Shown one piece after another: positions 1 to 5,752 of a stretch of 41,328 nt of DNA; position 1 is the first letter of the stretch, and each line of letters starts with the position of its first letter. The position numbers were made by a program, and so were the translations under genes. Source of the DNA: Nitrospira sp. Its GTDB lineage: Bacteria; Nitrospirota; Nitrospiria; Nitrospirales; Nitrospiraceae. The DNA lies in NCBI GenBank assembly GCA_016873455.1, contig VGXE01000014.1:1-41328 (forward strand), read 5' to 3'. A model generated the notes under the pieces. That model searched no databases and was not told where the DNA came from. It was given only the letters and a program-made list of their open reading frames with translations.

Positions 1-65
1 TTGACGGCCGCCAACGCCACCTGGGCCTTGAAGGTCGCTCCGTGATTCCGTCTCGTTCTCTTCAT
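1..65 (-). CDS. IS3-family transposase OrfA, N-terminal fragment cut by window edge
   Basis: Reading leftward from the ATG at 65, the first 21 codons give MKRTRRNHGATFKAQVALAA, the typical opening of IS3-family OrfA, the helix-turn-helix subunit that binds the element's ends. The rest lies outside the window, so completeness cannot be judged. The start lies 80 bases inside an IS3-like terminal repeat ending near 145, which supports a real element and not a chance match. OrfA is normally followed by the DDE recombinase OrfB, made by programmed frameshift; that part would be to the left. Confidence 0.75.
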   Translation of the reverse strand, partial: MKRTRRNHGATFKAQVALAAV

Positions 66-145
66 CGCCTTGCTCCTCTGGTTCGCCACCCCTCGGTGAC
101 ATGGGTGAAGCCAGGCTACCACTTACCACACTGTCCGAATTTCCA
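1..145 (-). mobile_element. IS3-family insertion sequence, one end (partial)
   Basis: Reading left from 145 the sequence begins TGGAAATTCGGACAGTGTGG, with the TG terminus and AT-rich start expected of an IS3-family inverted repeat, followed by the OrfA start 80 bases inside. The other end is outside the window, so neither target duplication nor intactness can be checked. The exact terminus (144-146) is inferred from the TG rule. Confidence 0.6.
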
Positions 146-209
146 GAGCCCCCTCTTGGTGCGCCCAGCATGGGCCCGATCTTGAGTGGAATAAGGCGCT
201 GTGGAAGGG

Positions 210-240
210 TTGCCCTCCGGTATTGGCCGGGTGCTATAAT
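210..240 (+). promoter_or_regulatory. Candidate sigma70 promoter for the small exported protein
   Basis: A perfect TATAAT lies at 235-240, with TTGCCC at 210-215 as a possible -35 at a long 19-base spacing. It is about 50 bases upstream of the start at 293 and just outside the IS3 end. Confidence 0.45.
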
Positions 241-292
241 GCGCACCTCGCATCCTGTGCATAGTTGCGAATATTAACAAGGAGAGGGCAAC

Positions 293-676
293 ATGACTGG
301 GAACCGGCAAGCCATTCGGCGTAGTGGAAAGATGATCGTGATCGCAGCGGTGCTCAGCTTGGGAATGGCTGTGGGTGTGAATCCGGCGGGTGCAGAGGAA
401 TCGGCGTCGGTCGACTCGAAGGCCGTAGGACTGCAAGCTGCCAGCTGGTTGCTCACGGTCCCTTATGGCGCCGTGAAGTCAGCCTATGCCATCGGTGGCG
501 GCATGGTGGGTGGCCTTGCGTGGGTGGTCACGGGGGGAAATCTGGAACCGGCCAAGGGTGTCTGGGTTCCGTCGATGACCGGCGATTACATCGTGCAGCC
601 GGAGAATCTTACGGGAGAAAAGCGGCTGCAGTTCGTGGGACCGGCGGCCGGGGGGGTAAGTTGTCTCTGGTGCTGA
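293..676 (+). CDS. Small exported protein of unknown function
   Basis: A 127-residue protein with a start well supported by an AAGGAGAG ribosome site 7 bases upstream. Residues 1-35 form a Sec-type signal peptide: Arg/Lys-rich start, a hydrophobic stretch (MIVIAAVLSLGMAVGV), and a likely cut after AGA. Residues about 45-80 are glycine- and alanine-rich with a possible second membrane-associated segment (GGGMVGGLAWVVTGG). No family recognised. The end is odd: a run of seven G at codons 120-122 precedes the tail VSCLWC, and one G fewer would put a TAA directly after GPAAGG, so the last six residues may be a homopolymer artefact or recent mutation. It stands alone, with a promoter upstream and a terminator at 811-849. 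Confidence 0.65.
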   Translation: MTGNRQAIRRSGKMIVIAAVLSLGMAVGVNPAGAEESASVDSKAVGLQAASWLLTVPYGAVKSAYAIGGGMVGGLAWVVTGGNLEPAKGVWVPSMTGDYIVQPENLTGEKRLQFVGPAAGGVSCLWC

Positions 677-810
677 GGAGCCTGCGATTCGCATGATGAG
701 AAGATTAACTGTGGCGTGTATTTGCGGCCCAATACCCTGAAACTCTGATCGAGTGGAGTGTGGGCTGAAGCGCCGAGACGGTTAGATTTTCGGTTATGCT
801 TGTGAGTGAA

Positions 811-849
811 GGGTTACGTCTTTGCTGACGTAGCCCTTTTCTTTTTTTG
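811..849 (+). terminator. Rho-independent terminator
   Basis: GGGTTACGTC at 811-820 pairs with GACGTAGCCC at 827-836 (one G-T pair), with a short loop and the T-rich tail TTTTCTTTTTTT. It lies 135 bases after the stop of the small exported protein. Confidence 0.85.
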
Positions 850-1090
850 TCACCGGAGTAAGGGAGCGCGAGTCGCTTCTTGCTATGGTTTGCCACGCAA
901 TGACTCTGGACCCCGTTTATTCTTCCCAAGTCTCCAGCCCCTACCCCTTTAGGGCAGGAGACCAATTTTAGAAGTGATGGAAGTGACTGCAATGTGCCGG
1001 ATGGTTAATCTTTGGCGCGATTATGAGGAGGGGAAAAAGGGGGGGGGTGTCGTGAGATTCCTCCGTATGTTTGCCTCTCCGGGGTAACGG

Positions 1091-1132
1091 TTGACTCAAT
1101 CGAAAAGTAGTACTAGACTTCAAAAGTACTAC
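1091..1132 (+). promoter_or_regulatory. Promoter with overlapping palindromic operator for the toxin-antitoxin operon
   Basis: TTGACT (1091-1096) and TAGACT (1114-1119) are separated by exactly 17 bases, a good sigma70 promoter. A perfect 8-base inverted repeat, GTAGTACT (1107-1114) and AGTACTAC (1125-1132), straddles the -10 and the start point. That is where an AbrB/MazE-type antitoxin is expected to bind for autorepression; binding is inferred. Confidence 0.65.
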
Positions 1133-1151
1133 AATAGTGATGGAGGTAGGC

Positions 1152-1403
1152 ATGTTGGAATCTACGATAACCCGGAAGGGGCAAGTGACAATTCCCAAGG
1201 CGATTCGTGACCGTTTGGGGGTAAAAGAAGGGGAGAGAGTCCTCTTTGTGGTGCGAGGTGAGGAAGTGGTCTTGAAAGTTATCAAGGGGACGATTCTTGA
1301 TCTCAGAGGTTCAGTTCAGCCGTCAGCGCGCCAGGAAGATTTTGAGAGGATTCGTCAGTCTGTGAAGCAGGCTGTTGCCAAGAAGGTGGTTGGGCATGGC
1401 TAG
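1152..1403 (+). CDS. AbrB/MazE-type antitoxin (SpoVT-AbrB domain)
   Basis: An 83-residue protein. Residues 5-45 (TITRKGQVTIPKAIRDRLGV...) are a classic SpoVT-AbrB swapped-hairpin DNA-binding domain; the tail (about 50-83) is charged and would wrap the toxin. The ATG at 1152 is preferred over one at 1137 because GGAGGTAG lies just before it. In known VapBC systems the antitoxin neutralises the PIN ribonuclease and represses its own promoter. The next gene begins inside this one (8-base overlap), the usual coupled arrangement, and the palindrome at 1107-1132 is the probable operator. Confidence 0.88.
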   Translation: MLESTITRKGQVTIPKAIRDRLGVKEGERVLFVVRGEEVVLKVIKGTILDLRGSVQPSARQEDFERIRQSVKQAVAKKVVGHG

Positions 1404-1806
1404 CCTCTTTGTCGATACCAACGTATTTCTTCGCTTTCTGACGAACGACGACCCGGCGAAAGCCAAGCGCGCCGAGACACTGTTTCGCGACGCACTGCGT
1501 GGCAAGATTCGATTGGCGACCAGTCTGCTGGTTATCGCCGAGATTGTTTGGACCCTCGAATCCTTCTACAAGCTGGAAAAGACCGATATCGCCGCGAAGG
1601 TTGAGAAGATTCTGAATACTCCCAACCTATACTGTCCCGAAACTCCGCTGCTCTTCATGGCCCTGGATCTCTATGCCCATGCGAACGTCGATTTCGTGGA
1701 CGCGTACAATGCCTACCACATGAAAGGGCAGGGCCTCACAGAGATTCTTACCTATGATCGGAAGCACTTTGCCCGCGTTCCATGGGTTCGGATTGGGGAT
1801 TTGTAA
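1396..1806 (+). CDS. VapC-type PIN-domain toxin ribonuclease
   Basis: A 136-residue PIN domain. Acidic residues of the metal site are visible: the Asp in FVDTNVFLRFL near the start, the Glu in IAEIVWTL (about residue 50), and the Asp pair in VDFVDAYNAYHM and LTYDRKHF near the end. PIN toxins cut RNA, often tRNA, when freed from antitoxin. The ATG at 1396 is chosen because the domain starts immediately after it (MASLFVDTN); the frame is open upstream only within the antitoxin. The gene appears intact, so the module could be active. The IS5 element lies 64 bases downstream. Confidence 0.88.
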   Translation: MASLFVDTNVFLRFLTNDDPAKAKRAETLFRDALRGKIRLATSLLVIAEIVWTLESFYKLEKTDIAAKVEKILNTPNLYCPETPLLFMALDLYAHANVDFVDAYNAYHMKGQGLTEILTYDRKHFARVPWVRIGDL

Positions 1807-1870
1807 TCGATCGTGGGCAAGGTACAGGGTCAGGTGAACGTGAAGGGACCACGGCTTGGAACTGATCTAG

Positions 1871-3048
1871 GGAAGGTCTGATTAATTCACGGTTCCATTC
1901 AGAAATCTGGTTCTCGGGTGATCCCCAGGGCAAATTCGGTGGGCATCCGCTAATCCGAGGGCCTGTTCATGGGAGGAAGCCACCATCTGATGGTCCGTGG
2001 CCAGCCTCCGGTCCCACGTTCCCTACGCCCCTGCCATGAGCTGCCGCCGCGCGACATAGAGATTCGCCAACCCGCAGCTGATATACAACCAGTGTGTATT
2101 CTTCGCCAGCCCACGGTAGCGGACTTTGGCCCACCCGAAGATCCGCTTGGTGACCAAGAAGGCATGTTCTACTTTCGCCCGGACTTTTGACTTGGTGCGG
2201 TTGCGCGCCCGCGCCTCCTCACTCAGTGGCCGATGGCGATGCGCTTTTGCCTGAATGAAACTCTTGGCCCTGGGGGCATGCTGCTGGATCACGTCACGTT
2301 GCCCGCTGTAGGCCGCATCGCCCCACACCCGCGTCTCCTGGCCATGCAGCAGTTTTGGCAGCACTCGGCTATCGTGCACATTCGCCGCCGTGGCGGTCAC
2401 CGAATGAATCACTTTCGTCTGGCTATCCACGCCAATATGCGCCTTCATGCCGAAATACCACTGGTTGCCCTTCTTGGTCTGATGCATCTCCGGATCCCGC
2501 TCCTTCTGACGATTCTTTGTCGAACTGGGGGCACTGATGATGGTAGCATCCACGATGGTCCCTCGGTTGACCTTCATGCCGTGAGTCGCCAGATAGGCAC
2601 CGATTCGTGCAAAGAGCTGTTCGCCCAACTGGTGAGCCTCCAGCAGATGCCGAAACTTACAGATCGTCGTCTCGTCGGGGACCGGCTCGCGACCCAGATC
2701 AATCCCCACAAACTGCCGCATGGCGCGCGAGTCATACAGCGCTTCCTCCACCGCCGGATCCGACAGGTTGAACCACTGTTGCAGGCAATGCAGCCGCAGC
2801 ATGCGCTCGATCCCCACCGGCGGACGGCCCGGCCCGTCGGCCTTGGGATACACCGGCTCGATGACCGTCACCAATTCCGCCCACGGCACCACGCGGTTCA
2901 TGTCGTTGAGAAACTGCTCGCGGCGAGTGGGCTTGCGATACTGTTCGAAGGGGACTTCGGCAAAGGTCTGTTGGTGCATGAGCGTGTCTCCCGTTCAGTG
3001 CTGCATTCCTCATAGCACATCACCAACGGGGAATAAATCAGACCTTCC
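1871..3048 (-). mobile_element. Complete IS5-family insertion sequence with CTAG target duplication
   Basis: The ends are GGAAGGTCTGATTAATTC (1871-1888) and, read from the other strand at 3048, GGAAGGTCTGATTTATTC: 17 of 18 bases match. Both ends are flanked by CTAG (1867-1870 and 3049-3052), the YTAR-type duplication typical of the IS5 group. At 1178 bp with a single full-length transposase it has the size of an autonomous element. The near-identical ends and intact gene suggest recent insertion. Confidence 0.92.
2023..2979 (-). CDS. IS5-family DDE transposase
   Basis: A 318-residue transposase filling the IS5 element. The N-terminal part (residues about 40-115, PVGIERMLRLHCLQQWFNL... then DETTICKFRHLLE) is the DUF772-type region of IS5 transposases. 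The catalytic triad is visible as DATIISAPS (first Asp), WGDAAYSG (second Asp) and the late Glu in KVEHAFLVTKR with the Y-R-G-L-A-K-N signature just after. It cuts and joins the element's ends. The ATG at 2979 has a GGAG site just upstream. No frameshift or internal stop is seen, so the enzyme should be active. Confidence 0.95.
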   Translation of the reverse strand: MHQQTFAEVPFEQYRKPTRREQFLNDMNRVVPWAELVTVIEPVYPKADGPGRPPVGIERMLRLHCLQQWFNLSDPAVEEALYDSRAMRQFVGIDLGREPVPDETTICKFRHLLEAHQLGEQLFARIGAYLATHGMKVNRGTIVDATIISAPSSTKNRQKERDPEMHQTKKGNQWYFGMKAHIGVDSQTKVIHSVTATAANVHDSRVLPKLLHGQETRVWGDAAYSGQRDVIQQHAPRAKSFIQAKAHRHRPLSEEARARNRTKSKVRAKVEHAFLVTKRIFGWAKVRYRGLAKNTHWLYISCGLANLYVARRQLMAGA

Positions 3049-3092
3049 CTAGGCTCGAAGATAAAGAGCCAGCGGGTCTACGTGCGTGGGTG

Positions 3093-3168
3093 TGGAGCTG
3101 GCGAGAGGAATCGAACCTCCAACCTGCGGTTTACAAAACCGCTGCTCTGCCGATTGAGCTACGCCAGC
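3093..3168 (-). tRNA. tRNA-Thr (UGU anticodon)
   Basis: On the minus strand the sequence folds as a standard cloverleaf: acceptor GCTGGCG/CGCCAGC, D arm with AGCTCAATCGGCAGAGC, anticodon stem GCGGT/ACCGC with loop TTTGTAA (anticodon TGT at 3133-3135), T arm with GGTTCGATTCC, and encoded CCA at 3093-3095. It stands alone, with its 3' end facing the IS5 element 45 bases away. Confidence 0.95.
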
Positions 3169-3414
3169 TTCCTAATGACTTGAATACGTTGCACTCTTAC
3201 AGACTCTCGGCCTTGGGGTCAAGTGTTCCAGGCGTGTTCTCACGGTGTTCTTGGCGGGGAGCTGCATGGCGAGGTCGAAGGAGTTACTGTGGCCGGACTG
3301 TACTGTTACTGATTGGGGATTCTCGTTGGATGTGCTTCGTTCTGTAGGTAGTGAGATTATCGTCTTCGGATCCCGGCTCGTAGCGGCAGAGTCTGCTTGC
3401 AGGGCGGTGAAACT
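3169..3414. other. Intergenic stretch beside tRNA-Thr
   Basis: No gene recognised. Short frames here have no ribosome sites or familiar motifs. It leads into the 3' remnant of a leftward cytochrome c gene at 3415. Confidence 0.4.
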
Positions 3415-3480
3415 TCATTGTTTCAGGGTGCGAATGTAGGCCAGTACATCCTGTAACTGCTTATCGGTCAGCCGGATCTC
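3415..3480 (-). pseudogene. 3' remnant of a cytochrome c gene
   Basis: The minus strand encodes EIRLTDKQLQDVLAYIRTLK plus Q and a stop, a typical C-terminal helix of class I cytochromes c (L-T-D-x-Q-x-x-D-V-x-A-Y-I-R-T-L). Upstream of this helix (above about 3480) the strand no longer encodes a haem motif; instead the plus strand encodes an ATPase. The remnant therefore looks severed by rearrangement. A chance match of about 20 residues cannot be excluded. Confidence 0.5.
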
Positions 3481-3486
3481 CAGACA

Positions 3487-4389
3487 TTGCTGCAACGAAT
3501 CGATATGACTCAGTTTGCTCAACGGATCGTCGTCGACTTTCATCTGAAGCCGCTGTCGGAGATCGACACCGCCAATTGCATTCGCCATCGATTGCAAGTC
3601 GCTGACGGGAACCCGGCCCTCTTTACGGATAAAGCCTGTGCGCTGGTTCATCGTCTCACCAGGGGAAATCCACGACTCATCAATCAACTGGCAGACATGG
3701 CCTTGACCTATGGGTATGCCGAGCAGGCCAGCGTCATTACGTCCAAAGTGGTCGCCCAAGCCGGTCTTGACAGAAGCAAGGGAGGGATTTTGCCTCTGTG
3801 CGCCAAAGAAGAGCTGGAAGGACTGGCGGCTGCTCCTGTGGATGCGACTGAGCTGGGTGGTCCTATTCAAAGCGTCAAGTCGGCGATGCATCGCGAAGAG
3901 CCGGCCGCAGGTCTTTCCCAAAGTGCGCCAGCGGAGGTGTATGCCCTTGGAATGGTCTGTAAGGACGAAGGACGATTAAGAGAAGCCATCGACATGTTTC
4001 ATTCAGCAGCGAGAGACAAGTCGATGTGGCTGAAGGCGTATAAGCAGATCGGACTCTGCTATATGAAGATGAAGGAACACCAGGCTGCCATAGAAGCCTT
4101 CCGAACCGCTCTGAATGATCAGGGGGCCCCGGAACGGGAAATCGTAGAGGTCCGCTATTGTCTGGCGCGAAACCTCGAATCTGTGGGGGAGACCAGCGAA
4201 GCGTGTGATGTCTACCATCGTATCAGCCGATCGGCACCGGCATTCCGAGACGCCGCCGAGCGTTCAAAAAAATTAAGGCAGAGTTCGAAGCAGGGAAGCA
4301 AAGTCCGGGAGACAACCGGCGAACACGATTCATGGTTTGGCGGTGTGATGGATAACGTTCAGCGTCTCCTCACGGGCAGTCATAAGTAG
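3487..4389 (+). CDS. N-terminally truncated ExeA/GspA-like AAA ATPase fused to TPRs
   Basis: The 300-residue frame opens in the middle of an ExeA/GspA-type ATPase. In-frame codons before the TTG at 3487 read LLIGQPDLQ, a conserved ATPase strand, but a TAA at 3454 closes the frame, so Walker A and B are absent. Residues 1-95 keep the sensor and lid part (RIVVDFHLKPLS..., IRHRL, LTRGNPRLINQLAD). Residues about 150-265 are TPRs (KAYKQIGLCYMKMKEHQAAIEAFRTAL) resembling the next gene. ExeA-like ATPases serve secretion or exopolysaccharide systems; without the P-loop this product cannot hydrolyse ATP. No ribosome site precedes 3487 or the ATG at 3505, so expression is doubtful. It may be a pseudogene or a surviving TPR adaptor. 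Confidence 0.6.
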   Translation: MLQRIDMTQFAQRIVVDFHLKPLSEIDTANCIRHRLQVADGNPALFTDKACALVHRLTRGNPRLINQLADMALTYGYAEQASVITSKVVAQAGLDRSKGGILPLCAKEELEGLAAAPVDATELGGPIQSVKSAMHREEPAAGLSQSAPAEVYALGMVCKDEGRLREAIDMFHSAARDKSMWLKAYKQIGLCYMKMKEHQAAIEAFRTALNDQGAPEREIVEVRYCLARNLESVGETSEACDVYHRISRSAPAFRDAAERSKKLRQSSKQGSKVRETTGEHDSWFGGVMDNVQRLLTGSHK

Positions 4390-4556
4390 CGTCGTATGTG
4401 GGAAAGGCGTGCAATAGTTGCAGATCCTTGGGTGATCTGAGGAGGCCCGTTGAGCGGTTTGAAAGCAGAGACCATCCTGTTTAACCTTGAACATATCGAT
4501 ATATATAAGCTTCCTGTCGTTGATGCCTTGCCAGGAGCTCATGTTCCTCCCTCCGG

Positions 4557-4565
4557 TGGTATAAT
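4557..4565 (+). promoter_or_regulatory. Candidate extended -10 promoter for TPR gene
   Basis: TGG directly followed by TATAAT matches the TGnTATAAT extended -10 pattern, which needs little -35 contact. It lies about 55 bases before the start at 4621. Confidence 0.45.
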
Positions 4566-4620
4566 TTGTTCGGGAGCGTGAGTGTGTTCCGCCGTCACAA
4601 GTGGGGAGCGGTAGAAAATT

Positions 4621-5118
4621 ATGCCGGAATCGATCGATGATTCATCTGCCCCGGTGGTCAGTCCCGCAGAGCGGTATGAGCGTGGCCTGGCGCTGAAGAA
4701 GGCGGGTCAGCACAAGGCGGCCATTGCTCAGCTCGAGATGGCCGTTGCGGACCCCACACTTGCGCTCAAGGCCTATGCCCAGATCGGGCTTTGCTCCAAG
4801 GCGATTGGCCGGTTAGAAGACGCTGTCGCGGCGTTTCGGCACGCACTCTCGGCCCCTGGCGGGTCTCCGAGGGAAACCGTTCAGATTCTTTATGTCTTGG
4901 GGCGCACGCTCGAGTCTTTGGAACGGGTGGGAGAGACCCTGGAGGCCTACCGCTGGATCCGGCGGGAGGAGCCGGACTACCGCGACGTGGCGGACCGTAT
5001 CGAGCGGTTGAGCGCCCGCCGGCCGACCTCCATGGGGAAGCAACGTTCTCCGGACGCACTGCAAGGGGCCGGGAGCATCCTCAGATCCTGGAATGATCTC
5101 TTCGGGATCTCGAAGTAA
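4621..5118 (+). CDS. TPR-repeat protein, paralogue of the preceding gene's C-terminus
   Basis: A 165-residue soluble protein without signal peptide. Residues 14-140 form about three TPR units (AERYERGLALKKAGQHKAAI; KAYAQIGLCSKAIGRLEDAV; LGRTLESLERVGETLEAY). The order and wording follow the upstream protein's TPR region (KAYKQIGLC, LARNLESVGET), so the two are duplicates that have diverged. The tail (SILRSWNDLFGISK) resembles the partner's end (MDNVQRLLTG) in position. TPRs mediate protein contacts; the partner is not evident. A weak GGGGAG site lies about 14 bases before the ATG. The gene converges on the Pal-like gene with an 18-base gap. Confidence 0.75.
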   Translation: MPESIDDSSAPVVSPAERYERGLALKKAGQHKAAIAQLEMAVADPTLALKAYAQIGLCSKAIGRLEDAVAAFRHALSAPGGSPRETVQILYVLGRTLESLERVGETLEAYRWIRREEPDYRDVADRIERLSARRPTSMGKQRSPDALQGAGSILRSWNDLFGISK

Positions 5119-5136
5119 GCCTGCCGGCGGATCCCG

Positions 5137-5709
5137 CTACTCCTTCACGACGAAATGCACGCTCCGGTTTTTCTGCATGCAGTCGGCGCCGTGCTCAAAA
5201 CAGAGCGGGCGGTCTTTGCCGTAGCTTGTCGTCTTGATGTCGAGGAACAGGCCAAGTTGTTGGAGGTAGCGCTTCACGTTTCTCGCACGGCGCTCCCCCA
5301 GAACCAGGTTGTAGGCCGAGGTTCCGACTTCATCCCCACGGCCTTCTAGCAGCACGTGGGCAGCACCCAGCTCCTTCAGCCGTTTGGCATTAGTCTCTAC
5401 GATGACGAGGGCGTCTGAACGCAGATTGTCTCGATCGAAGTCGAACAGCGCATCCATCAACAATCCCGCAGCTACCCCCGATGCATTTCTGGAGGACAGT
5501 TCGGACTGCATGTCCGGACTGGTTCGTGACCCGTCCGTCGCGCGGTTTGGGCCGGCCTCCTTAATCGTTTGTTCGCCGATCCGTTCTGCTTGCGTCCGAT
5601 CAGTTCCTGCTCCGGATCCGGATTGGGTGGCACAGCTTTGAGTCAGCAGCGCACCCAAGGCCAGCGCTCCGAAGACTCCTACATGGCTCACATGGCTCAC
5701 ATGACGCAT
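5137..5709 (-). CDS. Pal/OmpA-family peptidoglycan-associated lipoprotein
   Basis: A 190-residue protein. Residues 1-26 are a signal peptide ending in the lipobox-like LLTQSC, so Cys26 should be lipidated. After a low-complexity Ser/Thr linker, residues about 85-190 are an OmpA-like domain that holds peptidoglycan non-covalently (LFDFDRDNLR; GRGDEVGTSAYNLVLGERRA, corresponding to the family's GHTDERGT-YN-ALGERRA). The usual His-Thr is Arg-Gly here. AGGAGG sits five bases before the ATG. The start carries a 9-base repeat that encodes HVSHVSHV. It follows the giant fusion gene at 44 bases in the same direction and may be cotranscribed. It is probably an envelope anchor, not necessarily the Tol-Pal partner. 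Confidence 0.85.
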   Translation of the reverse strand: MRHVSHVSHVGVFGALALGALLTQSCATQSGSGAGTDRTQAERIGEQTIKEAGPNRATDGSRTSPDMQSELSSRNASGVAAGLLMDALFDFDRDNLRSDALVIVETNAKRLKELGAAHVLLEGRGDEVGTSAYNLVLGERRARNVKRYLQQLGLFLDIKTTSYGKDRPLCFEHGADCMQKNRSVHFVVKE

Positions 5710-5752
5710 AGGACCTCCTCTGTGGCTATCCAGTATGATGGCGCATCAAGGG

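Larger units (their letters stand above)
677..1151. other. Intergenic stretch holding terminator and toxin-antitoxin promoter
   Basis: No convincing gene. It contains the rho-independent terminator at 811-849, a G-rich run near 1037-1047, and the promoter/operator of the toxin-antitoxin pair at 1091-1132. Short reading frames here lack ribosome sites and look random. Confidence 0.6.

Noticed and set aside
2233-3015. 260-residue plus-strand frame across the IS5 transposase
   Set aside because: It is antisense to an intact transposase with a DDE triad; no independent support.
3080-3180. Integration (att) site at tRNA-Thr
   Set aside because: No direct repeat of the tRNA 3' end and no integrase gene were seen in the window.
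3484-3921. Extension of the minus-strand frame above the cytochrome c tail
   Set aside because: The plus strand encodes the conserved ExeA/TPR protein here, and the minus translation has no haem motif or other feature.
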